This document shows positions 9,542-19,625 of a DNA stretch of 64,000 bases, piece by piece (the first letter of the stretch is position 1; each line of letters starts with the position of its first letter). The DNA lies in NCBI RefSeq assembly GCF_900142655.1, contig NZ_FRBQ01000002.1, forward strand, positions 256,918-320,917, in the 5' to 3' direction. Source of the DNA: Phytopseudomonas punonensis. GTDB taxonomy: Bacteria > Pseudomonadota > Gammaproteobacteria > Pseudomonadales > Pseudomonadaceae. The position numbers and the translations under genes are program-made. The notes beneath the pieces are model-generated. The model had not been told where the DNA came from, made no database searches, and was given only the letters and a program-made list of their open reading frames with translations.

Positions 9542-10426
9542 ATGAGCAACTGGCTGGTAGACAAACTGATCCCATCGATCATGCGTTCCGAGGTCAAGAA
9601 GAGTTCGGTGCCTGAAGGTCTGTGGCACAAGTGCCCATCCTGTGAGGCCGTGCTGTACAAGCCCGAGCTGGAAAAGACCCTCGACGTTTGCCCCAAGTGC
9701 AACCACCACATGCGTATTGGCGCTCGTGCGCGCCTGAATATTTTCCTCGACGCTGATGGCCGCGAAGAAATCGGTGCCGATCTGGAGCCAAGCGATCGCC
9801 TGAAATTCCGTGACGGCAAGAAGTACAAGGATCGCCTGGTCGCTGCTCAGAAGCAGACCGGTGAGAAGGACGCGCTGATCTCCATGAGTGGCACCCTTGA
9901 AGGCATGCCGATCGTCACCTGCGCCTTCGAGTTTTCCTTCATGGGCGGCTCGATGGGCGCCATCGTTGGTGAGCGTTTCGTGCAGGCTGCCAACGTCGCG
10001 CTCGAGAAGCGTTGCCCGTTCGTTTGCTTCGCCGCCTCCGGCGGTGCGCGCATGCAGGAGGCGCTGATCTCGCTGATGCAGATGGCCAAGACTTCTGCGG
10101 TACTGGCGCGCTTGCGCGAAGAGGGCATCCCGTTCATTTCCGTACTGACCGATCCGGTTTACGGCGGCGTTTCTGCCAGCCTGGCGATGCTGGGTGACGT
10201 GATCGTCGCCGAGCCGAAAGCGCTGATCGGCTTCGCCGGCCCGCGTGTGATCGAGCAGACCGTTCGCGAGAAACTGCCGGAAGGTTTCCAGCGAAGTGAA
10301 TTCCTCATCGAGCATGGCGCGATCGATATGATCATCCACCGGGCCGAGCTGCGTCCGCGTTTGGCGCGCCTGCTGGCTCAGTTCACTCATCAGCAGTCTC
10401 CTGTAGCCCTTCCGGTCACTGCATGA
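9542..10426 (+). CDS. accD: Acetyl-CoA carboxylase carboxyltransferase subunit beta
   Basis: AccD with AccA transfers carboxyl from biotin-BCCP to acetyl-CoA, giving malonyl-CoA for fatty-acid synthesis. The protein has 294 residues. An N-terminal C4 zinc finger is visible (CPSC ... CPKC, about residues 28-51), followed by the crotonase-like fold with [15 protein letters not shown] and [17 protein letters not shown], and the [16 protein letters not shown] segment. The ATG at 9542 follows GAATTGAGAGC. Its stop overlaps the folC start (ATGA), so the two are translationally coupled, linking lipid and folate synthesis as in other gammaproteobacteria. Confidence 0.98.
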   Translation: MSNWLVDKLIPSIMRSEVKKSSVPEGLWHKCPSCEAVLYKPELEKTLDVCPKCNHHMRIGARARLNIFLDADGREEIGADLEPSDRLKFRDGKKYKDRLVAAQKQTGEKDALISMSGTLEGMPIVTCAFEFSFMGGSMGAIVGERFVQAANVALEKRCPFVCFAASGGARMQEALISLMQMAKTSAVLARLREEGIPFISVLTDPVYGGVSASLAMLGDVIVAEPKALIGFAGPRVIEQTVREKLPEGFQRSEFLIEHGAIDMIIHRAELRPRLARLLAQFTHQQSPVALPVTA

Positions 10427-11730
10427 TGCAACGCTCCCTGGCCGAGTGGCTGGCGTACCTGGAGCGGCTGCATCCGAGCGCCATCGACATGGGCCTGGAG
10501 CGCTCTAGGGAAGTCGCCGGGCGCCTTGGGCTTTCCCGTCCAGCGCCCCGGGTGATCACCGTCACCGGCACTAACGGCAAAGGTTCGACCTGCGCCTTTC
10601 TCGCTTCGCTGCTGCGTGCTCAAGGCATGAAGGTTGGCGTGTACAGCTCGCCGCATTTGCTGCGCTACAACGAGCGTGTGCAAATCGATGGCGAGCAGGT
10701 CGCTGATGCGAGCCTCTGCGAGGCGTTCTCCGCTGTTGAGACTGCCCGTGGCGAAACCTCTCTGACCTACTTCGAGATGGGCACCCTGGCGGCGTTCTGG
10801 CTGTTCGAACGGGCCGGTCTGGATGTCGCGGTGCTCGAGGTCGGGCTGGGCGGTCGCCTGGATGCGGTCAATCTGGTCGATGCCGACCTGGCGTTGATTA
10901 CCAGTATTGGTGTGGATCACGCCGACTGGCTCGGCGATACCCGTGAGTCTGTGGCGTTCGAGAAGGCCGGTATCATGCGTACCGGCAAGCCTGCGCTGTG
11001 TGGTGATTTCGATCCGCCGCTGCCGCTGCTTGAGCGCGTCGCAGAACTCGATTCTCCGCTGTTCCTGCGTTGCCGGGATTTCGACCTGAGCGTCAACGAG
11101 TCAGGCTGGAACTGGTACGGCCTGACGGCAGCCGGCGAAGTGCTGCGCCTGCAGGATTTGCCGCTACTCGACCTGCCGATGGAAAACGCTGCGCTGGCGC
11201 TGCAGGCTTATGCCTTGCTCGACCTGCCTTGGCAGCCCGAGCAGATAGCGGGCGCCCTGCAGGCCACTCGCGTGACCGGGCGGCTGGATCGTCGTCACTT
11301 GAACTGGCGCGGCAAGTCCATCACTCTGTTGCTCGATGTGGGGCACAACCCCCATGCCGCGCAGTTCCTTGCTGGTCGCTTGCAGGCTCGTGCTATTGCC
11401 GGGCGCCGCCTCGCAGTTTTCGGTCTGCTGGCCGACAAGGAATTGCCGGGTGTGGTATTGCCGCTGCTGGGTGAAATTGCCCATTGGGCGGTGGCGACGC
11501 TGCCCAGCGAGCGTTCGCGTAGCGCAGCCGAACTGCATGCGCATCTAGCCGCTTGTGCAGCGCAGGTCGAGGCGCATGCCAATGTCGGCAGTGCCTTGCA
11601 GGCGCAGTGCGAGCGAGCGGCGGCAGGGGATGAAATTCTGCTCTTTGGGTCTTTTTTCTGCGTGGCCGAAGCCTTGATGTGGCTGGAGCGCTACGCCCAG
11701 GAGGATGTGCAGGATGGCAATGCTGGATAG
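10423..11730 (+). CDS. folC: Bifunctional folylpolyglutamate synthase / dihydrofolate synthase
   Basis: FolC adds glutamate to dihydropteroate and then further glutamates to folates, using ATP. It is a Mur-ligase-type enzyme of 435 residues. The P-loop is [14 protein letters not shown] (about 45-58); [17 protein letters not shown] and the [12 protein letters not shown] ligase signature follow, and [11 protein letters not shown] lies in the C-terminal domain. The start ATG overlaps the accD stop by 4 bases and its end overlaps the dedD start, so all three are one operon. Confidence 0.97.
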   Translation: MMQRSLAEWLAYLERLHPSAIDMGLERSREVAGRLGLSRPAPRVITVTGTNGKGSTCAFLASLLRAQGMKVGVYSSPHLLRYNERVQIDGEQVADASLCEAFSAVETARGETSLTYFEMGTLAAFWLFERAGLDVAVLEVGLGGRLDAVNLVDADLALITSIGVDHADWLGDTRESVAFEKAGIMRTGKPALCGDFDPPLPLLERVAELDSPLFLRCRDFDLSVNESGWNWYGLTAAGEVLRLQDLPLLDLPMENAALALQAYALLDLPWQPEQIAGALQATRVTGRLDRRHLNWRGKSITLLLDVGHNPHAAQFLAGRLQARAIAGRRLAVFGLLADKELPGVVLPLLGEIAHWAVATLPSERSRSAAELHAHLAACAAQVEAHANVGSALQAQCERAAAGDEILLFGSFFCVAEALMWLERYAQEDVQDGNAG

Positions 11731-12352
11731 TGGGACCAAGCAACGTATTGTCGGCGCATTGGTGTTGGTCGCCCTGGCGGTGATTTTTCTGCCGATGCTG
11801 CTTTCGCGTCCTGATGAACTGCGCCACGTCGTGGTCGAGGCGCCGAGCATTCCGGCCAAGCCGGTAGTGCCGGAGATCGAGATGCAGCCGGTGATCGTTC
11901 CCGATCCGCAGCAATTGCCTCAGGAGCCGGTGCCGGTCGACAGCTCGCCTACCGATCAGGCGCAGCCGCCTGTCGAGCAGCCAATCACCGAGCTGCCTGC
12001 CAGCGAAGTTCCAGCCCAGCCGGCGCCCACAGCGCAACCTACGCCGAGCAAGCCTGCAGAAATTGCACCGCCGCCGCAGAAAGCGCCCGCCGAGCGCCTG
12101 GACGTTAACAGTCTGCCGGTCAGTTGGTCGGTTCAGTTGGCAAGTCTCTCCAGCCGGCCGGGTGCCGAAACGCTGCAAAAGACCCTGCGAGCTCAGGGCT
12201 ACAACGCCTATATCCGCACCGCCGATGGCATGAACAGGGTGTTTGTCGGGCCGCTGGTCGAGCGTGTCGAGGCCGACCGATTGCGTGATCAGCTCAATCG
12301 TCAGCACAAGCTCAATGGTTTCGTGGTGCGCTTCCAACCGGAAAGCAACTGA
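11714..12352 (+). CDS. dedD: SPOR-domain cell-division protein (DedD-like)
   Basis: Single-span membrane protein of 212 residues that probably binds denuded septal peptidoglycan. A short cytoplasmic N-terminus is followed by a membrane span (about 12-30, RIVGALVLVALAVIFLPMLL), a long proline-rich periplasmic linker (about 45-130) and a C-terminal SPOR domain (WSVQLASLSSRPGAETLQKTL ... NRVFVGPLVER). An in-frame ATG at 11705 directly touches the AGGAGG, so the ATG at 11714, 9 bases after it, is preferred. The start overlaps the end of folC. Confidence 0.9.
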   Translation: MAMLDSGTKQRIVGALVLVALAVIFLPMLLSRPDELRHVVVEAPSIPAKPVVPEIEMQPVIVPDPQQLPQEPVPVDSSPTDQAQPPVEQPITELPASEVPAQPAPTAQPTPSKPAEIAPPPQKAPAERLDVNSLPVSWSVQLASLSSRPGAETLQKTLRAQGYNAYIRTADGMNRVFVGPLVERVEADRLRDQLNRQHKLNGFVVRFQPESN

Positions 12353-12372
12353 GCCGCGAGCGTTATCTGCGC

Positions 12373-12401
12373 TTAACCGATGGGCAGGGCTCTGCTAAAA
12401 T
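12373..12401 (+). promoter_or_regulatory. Sigma70-type promoter for cvpA-purF
   Basis: TTAACC (12373-12378) and TAAAAT (12396-12401) are 17 bases apart, and the -10 is preceded by TGC (extended -10). It lies 31 bases before the cvpA start, in the only gap between dedD and cvpA. No clear PurR-like operator was seen. Confidence 0.65.
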
Positions 12402-12431
12402 GCAGCGCCTCTTCCATCGGTAGCCTGCATC

Positions 12432-12998
12432 GTGGCATTCACCTGGGTCGATTGGGCGATTATCGCCATCATCGCCGTTTCGAGTCTGATCAGTTTGAGC
12501 AGAGGCTTCGTCAAAGAGGCCCTGTCGCTTGTCACCTGGATTATTGCTGGCGTGGTTGCCTGGATGTTCGGTGGTGCGCTCTCGCAACACCTTGGCGCTT
12601 ATATCGAAACGCCATCCGCCCGCGTCATCGCTGCCTGTGTATTGTTATTCGTTCTGACTTTGCTGGTCGGCGCGCTGATCAATTATTTGATTGGCGAGCT
12701 GATCCGGGTGACCGGTCTGTCTGGTACGGATCGCTTTCTGGGTATGGTCTTTGGTGCTGCGCGCGGCGCCTTGCTGGTCGTGGTGGCTGTCGGGCTGCTC
12801 AGCCTGGGGCCAGTGCAGCAAGACGCCTGGTGGCAGCAGTCGGCATTGTTGCCGCATTTTCTGCTGGTTGCCGATTGGTCGAAGAATCTCATATTGGGTG
12901 TGTCCAGCGAGTGGCTGGCAAGCGGTATCCGCGAGCCGGTCGACCTGCCATTCAAAGAGGTGCTGCAGGGGGCTTCTCCTGTTGGTACCGGTAAATAG
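12432..12998 (+). CDS. cvpA: CvpA family membrane protein
   Basis: Integral inner-membrane protein of 188 residues with four or five hydrophobic spans. It begins (GTG start) AFTWVDWAIIAIIAVSSLIS, the family's typical opening, and has the conserved SLSRGFVKEALSLVTWI and GTDRFLGMVFGAARGALLV segments. CvpA was named for colicin V production in E. coli; its biochemical role is not settled. It is directly upstream of purF with a 28-base gap, an arrangement conserved across gammaproteobacteria. Confidence 0.95.
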   Translation: MAFTWVDWAIIAIIAVSSLISLSRGFVKEALSLVTWIIAGVVAWMFGGALSQHLGAYIETPSARVIAACVLLFVLTLLVGALINYLIGELIRVTGLSGTDRFLGMVFGAARGALLVVVAVGLLSLGPVQQDAWWQQSALLPHFLLVADWSKNLILGVSSEWLASGIREPVDLPFKEVLQGASPVGTGK

Positions 12999-13026
12999 TC
13001 GTTTCACTGAGTAGGGGTTGCGTCAC

Positions 13027-14532
13027 ATGTGTGGCATTGTCGGTATCGTCGGTAAATCGAACGTCAATCAGGCGCTGTATGACGGCCTCACCGTCCTCCA
13101 GCACCGCGGCCAGGATGCTGCCGGTATCGTCACCAGCCATGAAGGCCGCCTGTTCCTGCGCAAGGACAATGGCCTGGTGCGTGACGTGTTCCAGCAGCGG
13201 CACATGCAGCGCCTGATCGGCCACATGGGTATTGGCCACGTGCGTTACCCGACCGCGGGTAGCTCCAGCTCGGCCGAGGCGCAGCCTTTCTATGTGAACT
13301 CGCCGTACGGCATCACCTTGGCGCACAACGGCAACCTGACCAACGTCGAGCAGCTGGCTAAGGAGATCTACGAGTCCGATCTTCGTCACGTCAACACCAG
13401 CTCCGACTCGGAAGTACTGCTCAACGTGTTCGCCCATGAACTGGCCGTGCGCGGCAAGCTCAACCCCAGTGAAGAAGATGTCTTCGCTGCAGTGAAGGAC
13501 GTGCACAAGCGCTGCCGTGGCGGTTACGCCGTCGTAGCGATGATCACCGGTTACGGCATCGTCGGCTTCCGTGACCCGAACGGAATCCGCCCGATCGTTT
13601 TCGGTCAGCGTCATACCGACGAGGGCGTCGAGTACATGATCGCTTCAGAAAGCGTTGCGCTGGACGTATTGGGTTTTACCCTGATTCGCGACCTGGCGCC
13701 GGGCGAAGCGGTGTACATCACTGAAGAGGGTCAGCTGCATACCCGTCAGTGCGCGCCCAATCCTCAGCTCAAGCCGTGCATCTTCGAGCACGTTTACCTG
13801 GCTCGCCCGGATTCGATCATGGACGGCGTGTCGGTGTATAAGGCGCGTCTGCGCATGGGCGAGAAGCTGGCCGACAAGATCCGTCGCGAGCGCCCGGAGC
13901 ACGATATCGACGTGGTCATCCCGATTCCTGATACCAGCCGTACTTCGGCGCTGGAACTGGCCAATCATCTGGGTGTGAAGTTCCGCGAAGGCTTCGTGAA
14001 GAACCGTTACATCGGCCGTACCTTCATCATGCCGGGGCAGGCTGCGCGCAAGAAGTCGGTACGCCAGAAGCTCAACGCCATCGAGCTGGAGTTCCGCGGC
14101 AAGAACGTGATGTTGGTCGACGACTCGATTGTGCGCGGCACCACCTGCAAGCAGATCATTCAGATGGCTCGTGAAGCCGGCGCCAAGAACGTGTATTTCT
14201 GCTCGGCCGCTCCGGCTGTGCGTTACCCGAACGTGTACGGCATCGACATGCCGAGCCCGCACGAGCTGATTGCTCACGGTCGTACTACCGAGCAGGTTGC
14301 CGAACTGATCGGCGCCGACTGGCTGATCTATCAGGATCTCGATGACCTGAAAGAAGCGGTCGGCGGCGGCAAGATCAAGATCGAGCATTTCGACAGTGCG
14401 GTATTCGATGGCCAGTACGTGACTGGCGATGTCGATGAGGCTTACCTGAACCGCATCGATCTGGCCCGTAACGACGGATCCAAGACCAGCAGCCAGGCGG
14501 TCAGCGAGATCATCGATCTGTATAACAACTGA
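13027..14532 (+). CDS. purF: Amidophosphoribosyltransferase
   Basis: PurF makes phosphoribosylamine from PRPP and glutamine, the committed step of purine synthesis. The 501-residue protein begins Met-Cys-Gly; the cysteine becomes the N-terminal nucleophile after Met removal, which fixes the start at 13027 rather than the in-frame TTG at 13018. The Ntn glutaminase domain covers about 1-230 ([15 protein letters not shown]-like RYPTAGSSS). The phosphoribosyltransferase domain follows with the PRPP loop [18 protein letters not shown]. The gene lies 28 bases after cvpA. Confidence 0.98.
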   Translation: MCGIVGIVGKSNVNQALYDGLTVLQHRGQDAAGIVTSHEGRLFLRKDNGLVRDVFQQRHMQRLIGHMGIGHVRYPTAGSSSSAEAQPFYVNSPYGITLAHNGNLTNVEQLAKEIYESDLRHVNTSSDSEVLLNVFAHELAVRGKLNPSEEDVFAAVKDVHKRCRGGYAVVAMITGYGIVGFRDPNGIRPIVFGQRHTDEGVEYMIASESVALDVLGFTLIRDLAPGEAVYITEEGQLHTRQCAPNPQLKPCIFEHVYLARPDSIMDGVSVYKARLRMGEKLADKIRRERPEHDIDVVIPIPDTSRTSALELANHLGVKFREGFVKNRYIGRTFIMPGQAARKKSVRQKLNAIELEFRGKNVMLVDDSIVRGTTCKQIIQMAREAGAKNVYFCSAAPAVRYPNVYGIDMPSPHELIAHGRTTEQVAELIGADWLIYQDLDDLKEAVGGGKIKIEHFDSAVFDGQYVTGDVDEAYLNRIDLARNDGSKTSSQAVSEIIDLYNN

Positions 14533-14554
14533 TCGATAGACGAAGAATAAATGA

Positions 14555-14573
14555 CCGGGCCCTAGTGGCCCGG
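14555..14573 (+). terminator. Hairpin between purF and metZ
   Basis: CCGGGCC (14555-14561) pairs with GGCCCGG (14567-14573) around a 5-base loop, 22 bases after the purF stop. It is followed only by a weak T-rich stretch (ATTGGTTTC), so it may reduce rather than fully stop transcription into metZ. Confidence 0.5.
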
Positions 14574-14598
14574 ATTGGTTTCTGGAGGAGGACGCGAT

Positions 14599-15810
14599 AT
14601 GACGCAGGATTGGGATGCGGGTCGGCTCAATAGCGATCTGGACGGTGTAGGTTTCGACACCCTAGCGGTGCGTGCTGGGCAGCATCGCACACCGGAAGGC
14701 GAGCACAGCGAGGCGCTGTTCACCACGTCCAGCTATGTATTCCGCACCGCCGCCGATGCGGCCGCGCGCTTTGCCGGCGAAGTGCCGGGCAACGTCTACT
14801 CGCGTTACACCAACCCGACCGTGCGCGCCTTTGAAGAGCGTATCGCGGCCATGGAAGGCGCTGAGCAGGCAGTCGCCACGGCTTCTGGTATGTCGGCAAT
14901 CCTGTCCATCGTCATGAGCTTCTGTAGCGCCGGTGACCATGTGCTGGTTTCACGCAGCGTGTTCGGCTCGACCATCAGCCTGTTCGAGAAGTACCTGAAG
15001 CGCTTTGGCGTGCAGGTCGACTACGTGCCGCTGGCTGATCTGCAGGGCTGGCGCGAAGCATTCAAACCGACGACCAAGCTGCTGTTCGTCGAATCGCCTT
15101 CCAATCCGCTGGCTGAACTGGTGGACATCGCCGCGCTGGCGCAGATTGCCCATGAGCATGGCGCGTTGCTGGCGGTGGACAACTGTTTCTGCACGCCGGC
15201 ATTGCAACAGCCACTGAAGCTCGGTGCGGATATCGTCATGCACTCGGCGACCAAGTTCATCGACGGTCAAGGCCGTGCCATGGGCGGCGTAGTCGCCGGC
15301 AGTGCCAAGCTGATGACTGACGTGGTGGGTTTTCTGCGCACCGCAGGGCCGACGCTTAGCCCGTTCAACGCGTGGATCTTCCTCAAGGGCCTCGAAACCC
15401 TGCGCATCCGCATGCAAGCCCACTGCGGCAGTGCGTTGGAGCTGGCGCGTTGGCTGGAGCAGCAGGATGGCATCGAGAAGGTGTACTACGCAGGGCTGGC
15501 TAGTCATCCGCAACATGAGCTGGCGGCGCGTCAGCAGAGCGCCTTTGGTGCGGTGGTCAGTTTCGAGGTCAAGGGAGGCAAGGAGGGCGCCTGGCGCTTT
15601 ATCGATGCCACGCGGGTGATTTCGATCACCACCAACCTGGGCGACACCAAGACCACCATCGCTCATCCGGCGACCACCTCCCATGGCCGTCTCTCGCCGC
15701 AGGAGCGGGCCAATGCCGGTATTCGTGACAGCCTGATTCGCGTGGCCGTTGGCCTGGAAGACGTTGCGGACCTCAAAGCAGATCTGGCTCGTGGTCTGGC
15801 TGCACTGTAA
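14599..15810 (+). CDS. metZ: O-succinylhomoserine sulfhydrylase
   Basis: MetZ uses sulfide to turn O-succinylhomoserine directly into homocysteine, the route to methionine in pseudomonads. It is a PLP enzyme of the Cys/Met-metabolism family with 403 residues. The pyridoxal lysine is in MHSATKFIDGQGR. SSYVFRTAADAAARF, YSRYTNPTVRAFEERIA and the C-terminal TTIAHPATTSHGRL are family motifs. The ATG at 14599 follows a strong GGAGGAGG; an upstream GTG at 14575 is less likely. The neighbouring order cvpA-purF-metZ matches P. aeruginosa. Confidence 0.96.
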   Translation: MTQDWDAGRLNSDLDGVGFDTLAVRAGQHRTPEGEHSEALFTTSSYVFRTAADAAARFAGEVPGNVYSRYTNPTVRAFEERIAAMEGAEQAVATASGMSAILSIVMSFCSAGDHVLVSRSVFGSTISLFEKYLKRFGVQVDYVPLADLQGWREAFKPTTKLLFVESPSNPLAELVDIAALAQIAHEHGALLAVDNCFCTPALQQPLKLGADIVMHSATKFIDGQGRAMGGVVAGSAKLMTDVVGFLRTAGPTLSPFNAWIFLKGLETLRIRMQAHCGSALELARWLEQQDGIEKVYYAGLASHPQHELAARQQSAFGAVVSFEVKGGKEGAWRFIDATRVISITTNLGDTKTTIAHPATTSHGRLSPQERANAGIRDSLIRVAVGLEDVADLKADLARGLAAL

Positions 15811-15893
15811 AAACTATTATTTTCGAAAAAATCGAAGCGGGGCCTTGACTTAGGTAAGGCCGCCGCGTAAATTTCGCCTCCTCGCAAGGCCAA

Positions 15894-15969
15894 GGGTGAT
15901 TAGCTCAGCCGGGAGAGCATCTGCCTTACAAGCAGAGGGTCGGCGGTTCGATCCCGTCATCACCCACCA
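15894..15969 (+). tRNA. tRNA-Val (anticodon TAC)
   Basis: A 76-base cloverleaf with acceptor GGGTGAT/ATCACCC, D-arm GCTC/GAGC, anticodon stem TCTGC/GCAGA around loop CTTACAA (anticodon TAC, 15927-15929) and T-arm GGCGG TTCGATC CCGTC. The CCA end is encoded. It reads GUA and other GUN valine codons. Confidence 0.97.
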
Positions 15970-16006
15970 CTTGCCTTGAGAGAATCGGACGCAAGTCCAC
16001 CGACGC

Positions 16007-16083
16007 GCAGCGGTAGTTCAGTCGGTTAGAATACCGGCCTGTCACGCCGGGGGTCGCGGGTTCGAGTCCCGTCCGCTGCGCCA
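16007..16083 (+). tRNA. tRNA-Asp (anticodon GTC), copy 1
   Basis: A 77-base cloverleaf with acceptor GCAGCGG/CCGCTGC, anticodon GTC at 16041-16043, T-arm GCGGG TTCGAGT CCCGT and encoded CCA. It is identical in sequence to the second copy 174 bases downstream. The bases just before it (CGGACGCAAGTCCACCGAC) are nearly repeated before copy 2. Confidence 0.97.
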
Positions 16084-16180
16084 TATTTTCCATCCTAGAT
16101 CCTGATCTGAGATGTGATGCGAAAGCTCAGCTTTTACATCTGACGAAGAAAGAGTTGTTCGGACGAAAGTCCACCGACAC

Positions 16181-16257
16181 GCAGCGGTAGTTCAGTCGGT
16201 TAGAATACCGGCCTGTCACGCCGGGGGTCGCGGGTTCGAGTCCCGTCCGCTGCGCCA
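16181..16257 (+). tRNA. tRNA-Asp (anticodon GTC), copy 2
   Basis: An exact repeat of the first tRNA-Asp, with anticodon GTC at 16215-16217 and encoded CCA. A matching upstream leader (CGGACGAAAGTCCACCGAC) shows that the duplication took in about 20 bases of 5' flank, probably a processing spacer of one Val-Asp-Asp transcript. A terminator follows 29 bases later. Confidence 0.97.
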
Positions 16258-16286
16258 TATCCACCTGCCTCAAGCGGGTTTCCTGA

Positions 16287-16308
16287 AAAGCGGCCATTGG
16301 CCGCTTTT
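16287..16308 (+). terminator. Intrinsic terminator of the tRNA operon
   Basis: AAAAGCGGCC (16287-16296) pairs with GGCCGCTTTT (16299-16308) around a 2-base loop, followed by CTTGTTT. It closes the tRNA-Val/Asp/Asp transcript. The 348 bases from here to glpT contain only the Pho box described next and no gene I can support. Confidence 0.9.
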
Positions 16309-16599
16309 CTTGTTTCTGGTTTATGCGTTTCTCCTGATTCGTCGCCTGCTACATGGTTCTAGTGGCGGGCTGCATTCGCGTGACCTTGCCTTCACCACTT
16401 CGCTGATTTCGGCACTTGCTGCATGCGCGGCTGTTCGAGCTGACTACGCGCAGGCTCAGCAAAGAGCCATACGTAGACCATCTGGCAGCAGAAAATGAAT
16501 TTCGCGGGTGTTCTTCGTCCGAATAGTTTGTTTGGTTCGAATTCCAACAGGTTTCCGGCTTTACCGCTTCACTAGCGAGTGTTATTTTCGCAAATGAAA

Positions 16600-16617
16600 A
16601 TGTCACACAATTGTCAC
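16600..16617 (+). promoter_or_regulatory. Pho box (PhoB binding site) upstream of glpT
   Basis: Two 7-base direct repeats, ATGTCAC and TTGTCAC, are separated by the 4 bases ACAA, giving the 11-base period of a Pho box (consensus CTGTCAT-N4-CTGTCAT). The site ends 39 bases before the glpT start. This suggests induction by phosphate starvation through PhoB. No other gene starts here. Confidence 0.65.
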
Positions 16618-16656
16618 ATTCGCATGTGCAGCTAAAACAAGAACTGGAGTCCAAGG

Positions 16657-18003
16657 ATGTTTGCCTTCTTTCGCCCCGCGCCACATCGGGAAACCCTGCC
16701 CGATGACCAGATAGACAGTACCTACCGCCGCCTTCGCTGGCAGATCTTCGCCGGTATCTTCATCGGCTATGCCGGTTACTACCTGCTTCGCAAGAACTTC
16801 TCCCTGGCCATGCCCTACCTGATCGAGGAAGAGGGTTATAGCCGTGGTCAGCTTGGCTTGGCGATGTCTGCCATTGCCATCTCCTATGGTCTGTCGAAGT
16901 TCCTTATGGGGCTCATTTCCGATCGCTCCAACCCACGCTACTTCCTGCCGTTCGGCCTGATGGTCTCGGCGGCCGTGATGTTCGTATTCGGTTTCGCGCC
17001 ATGGGCGACGTCCAGCGTCACCATGATGTTCATCCTGCTGTTCATCAACGGCTGGGCCCAGGGCATGGGTTGGCCGCCAAGTGGCCGGACCATGGTGCAC
17101 TGGTGGTCGCAGAAAGAACGCGGTGGCGTGGTTTCGGTGTGGAACGTCGCGCACAACGTGGGTGGTGGTTTGATCGGCCCGCTGTTCCTGATTGGCATGG
17201 GCCTGTTCAACGACTGGCACTCAGCGTTTTACGTGCCTGCTGCAGTGGCGATGTTGGTAGCCGTATTTGCCTTCGCGACCATGCGCGACACGCCGCAATC
17301 GGTTGGCCTGCCGCCAATCGAGAAGTACAAGAACGATTACCCGGAAGGCTATGACGATAGCCACGAGCAGGAATTCAGCACCCGGGACATCTTCGTCAAG
17401 TACGTGCTGCGCAACAAAATGCTGTGGTTCATCGCCCTGGCCAATGTGTTCGTCTACCTGTTGCGCTATGGCGTACTGGACTGGGCGCCGACCTATCTGA
17501 AAGAGGTCAAGCATTTCACCGTCGACAAAACTTCCTGGGCGTATTTCTTCTACGAGTGGGCAGGTATTCCGGGCACGCTGCTGTGCGGCTGGATGTCGGA
17601 CAAAGTGTTCCGTGGCAACCGCGGCCTGACTGGCGTGGTGTTCATGGGCCTGGTGACCGTCGCCACCGTGGTGTACTGGCTCAACCCGCCGGGTAACCCA
17701 TTCGTTGATATGGCGGCGCTGTTCTCCATCGGCTTCCTGATCTACGGCCCGGTAATGCTGATTGGTCTGCATGCACTGGAGCTCGCGCCGAAGAAGGCGG
17801 CAGGTACCGCTGCTGGCTTCACCGGTTTGTTCGGCTACCTGGGTGGCTCGGTGGCTGCGAGCGCGGCCATGGGTTACACCGTTGACCACTTTGGTTGGGA
17901 TGGCGGCTTCGTGCTGCTGATCGGCGCGTGCCTGTTGGCCATCGTGTTCCTGATTCCCACCCTGTGGCATAAGCAGGCGCCGAGTGAGGCACGCGGGGCC
18001 TGA
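16657..18003 (+). CDS. glpT: Glycerol-3-phosphate / phosphate antiporter
   Basis: Major-facilitator transporter of 448 residues with about 12 membrane spans that imports glycerol-3-phosphate in exchange for phosphate. It follows E. coli GlpT along its whole length from the N-terminal [11 protein letters not shown] onward. The substrate-binding arginines lie in [16 protein letters not shown] and [12 protein letters not shown]. The organophosphate:Pi antiporter signature [12 protein letters not shown] and [16 protein letters not shown] are intact. It is monocistronic, followed by a strong hairpin, and preceded by a Pho box rather than sitting in a glp operon, which points to a phosphate-scavenging role. 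Confidence 0.95.
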   Translation: MFAFFRPAPHRETLPDDQIDSTYRRLRWQIFAGIFIGYAGYYLLRKNFSLAMPYLIEEEGYSRGQLGLAMSAIAISYGLSKFLMGLISDRSNPRYFLPFGLMVSAAVMFVFGFAPWATSSVTMMFILLFINGWAQGMGWPPSGRTMVHWWSQKERGGVVSVWNVAHNVGGGLIGPLFLIGMGLFNDWHSAFYVPAAVAMLVAVFAFATMRDTPQSVGLPPIEKYKNDYPEGYDDSHEQEFSTRDIFVKYVLRNKMLWFIALANVFVYLLRYGVLDWAPTYLKEVKHFTVDKTSWAYFFYEWAGIPGTLLCGWMSDKVFRGNRGLTGVVFMGLVTVATVVYWLNPPGNPFVDMAALFSIGFLIYGPVMLIGLHALELAPKKAAGTAAGFTGLFGYLGGSVAASAAMGYTVDHFGWDGGFVLLIGACLLAIVFLIPTLWHKQAPSEARGA

Positions 18004-18055
18004 AAGGTGAGTTGAACACCTGATGCAGTAGCCGGGCGTTCGATGATCTAGTCAC

Positions 18056-18096
18056 GACAACGCCGAGGTTGAGCCATGCTCAGCCTCGGCGTTGTC
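18056..18096 (+). terminator. Long hairpin terminator after glpT
   Basis: GACAACGCCGAGGTTGAG (18056-18073) pairs almost perfectly with CTCAGCCTCGGCGTTGTC (18079-18096) around a 5-base loop. There is no long T-run. It lies between the end of glpT and the convergent AraC-family gene, so it may serve both strands. The rest of 18004-18253 shows nothing else. Confidence 0.7.
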
Positions 18097-18253
18097 GCAT
18101 TGGTCAGTTGATTTGCAATGTGTGCTGGCCACGCCTAATCCGAGTTTTCAATGCCCTGGCGCAATGCTAGGCAGACAGTAATCTGGACCAACCCCATTCA
18201 ACCTAAATGACCCTCAGCAGGCAGGTTCGTACTGTCAGGCAGTGACGGCTATT

Positions 18254-19255
18254 TCAGCAGGCATTCTCATGGCTGCGGTAGTGGCTTGGCGACATGCCGA
18301 ACCAGCGGATGCTCGCCTTGTGAAAACTGCTCTGGTCACGAAAACCCAGCGTCGCTGAGATGTACTTGAGGCTGCGTGTGGAGTTGCGCAGCAGATTGTG
18401 CGCCAGCTTGAGGCGCGACTCTTCCTGCAGCTGGATAAAACTCACCGCCTCACGTTCCAGCGCTTTTTGCAGGCTGCGTTTGCTGAGCGTCAGGGTGTTG
18501 GCGACTTCGCTCAGGTCCAGATTGATGCCCAGCGTAAGTTGCTGCTTCAGCAGCCTTGCCACGCGTGCGGCTACCGAGCCGTTGACCAGATCATCCAGGC
18601 GCGATTGTGCGTATTCCTGATGCAATACGTGCAGTGCCGCGTCTGCCGTGGGCAAGGCAATGGCGCCATCGCGCTCGCGGAACATTAGGCTGTTGTGCGG
18701 CGCGCAGAAGTGCAGATTGTTGCCGAACAGCTGCCGTAAGCGGCTGGTATCTGCCGGTTCCGGATAGGTGAACTCAGCACCCAGCGGCGTGGGGCGTTGG
18801 TGCGGTGTCAGCCAATGGAGCACGCCCAGGGTCAGGGCCGCACCCGCATCGATAAAGGCTCGCGGAGCGGGCGCCGGCGAGGCGCCGGTCTCCAGGCCAA
18901 TCAGCTTGAGGACGCCCTGGCGCTGCTCGAGCAGGTAGTGCGAGCCATTGGTGACCAGCGGGTGGTAATCCACCATCAACTTGAGGGCGTGACCCAGTGT
19001 CGGGCTGGACATCATCGGGTAGCACTGCACGCCCAGGGCGCTGGGGTGTGCATGTGTGTAAGTGCCCAGGCCGATATCCGGGTTGCCGGTCTGCTCGCGT
19101 GCCTGGGTAAACAGACTGTATATCTGCGGCAGCTGTATTGGCGCGCCGCTGTCTAGCGCTTGCAGCAGTTGCTGGTCGAGTTTGCTTGGGTCGACGCCTT
19201 GTTCAAGCATGGTTTTAGCCATCACCTGGAAACAACTGCTGGTCACTGTGTACAT
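18254..19255 (-). CDS. AraC-family transcriptional regulator (OruR/ArgR-type ligand domain)
   Basis: A 333-residue regulator. The N-terminal two thirds look like the arabinose-binding-like domain of the OruR/FeaR-related group (GVQCYPMMSSPTLGHALKLMVDYHPLVTNGSHY). The C-terminal third (about 230-330) has two helix-turn-helix motifs (DLSEVANTLTLSKRSLQKALE; LKYISATLGFRDQSSFHKASIRWFGMSPSHYR). The ATG at 19255 has AGGA 8 bases before it. The frame is open for 62 more codons upstream, but these look non-coding. The target is unknown; no obvious target gene lies next to it. Confidence 0.88.
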   Translation of the reverse strand: MYTVTSSCFQVMAKTMLEQGVDPSKLDQQLLQALDSGAPIQLPQIYSLFTQAREQTGNPDIGLGTYTHAHPSALGVQCYPMMSSPTLGHALKLMVDYHPLVTNGSHYLLEQRQGVLKLIGLETGASPAPAPRAFIDAGAALTLGVLHWLTPHQRPTPLGAEFTYPEPADTSRLRQLFGNNLHFCAPHNSLMFRERDGAIALPTADAALHVLHQEYAQSRLDDLVNGSVAARVARLLKQQLTLGINLDLSEVANTLTLSKRSLQKALEREAVSFIQLQEESRLKLAHNLLRNSTRSLKYISATLGFRDQSSFHKASIRWFGMSPSHYRSHENAC

Positions 19256-19625
19256 CGTTTTTCCTGAAGGCCGACGGCTGATATAGGAGTGGAGCAGGGG
19301 CGTGCGGACAACAAACGGGTGTACCGGAACACTGTTCGTTAAGGCCGCGTGCTGGGAACATACGCGCTCTTTTGTTTCAGACCTCTTACGGCCTGACAGA
19401 AGCGCTTGAGCGCTGTCTCTGGCGCTTACCTCTCCGAGCACAAAATCAATAGCCGCCTCGTGAACTGTTGCACTCCAGCCTGGTACGACTAGGCGGTGGG
19501 CGGGCGAAGCAATTGTGCAAATTTACACCAATGTGGTTGGCGATCTTATCGAAGAGTGGCATTGAGCCGCCATAGCAAACGTTTGCGAGATCGCAGCTAC
19601 GTTGATCAGTCATGGAAGTTGTGTG

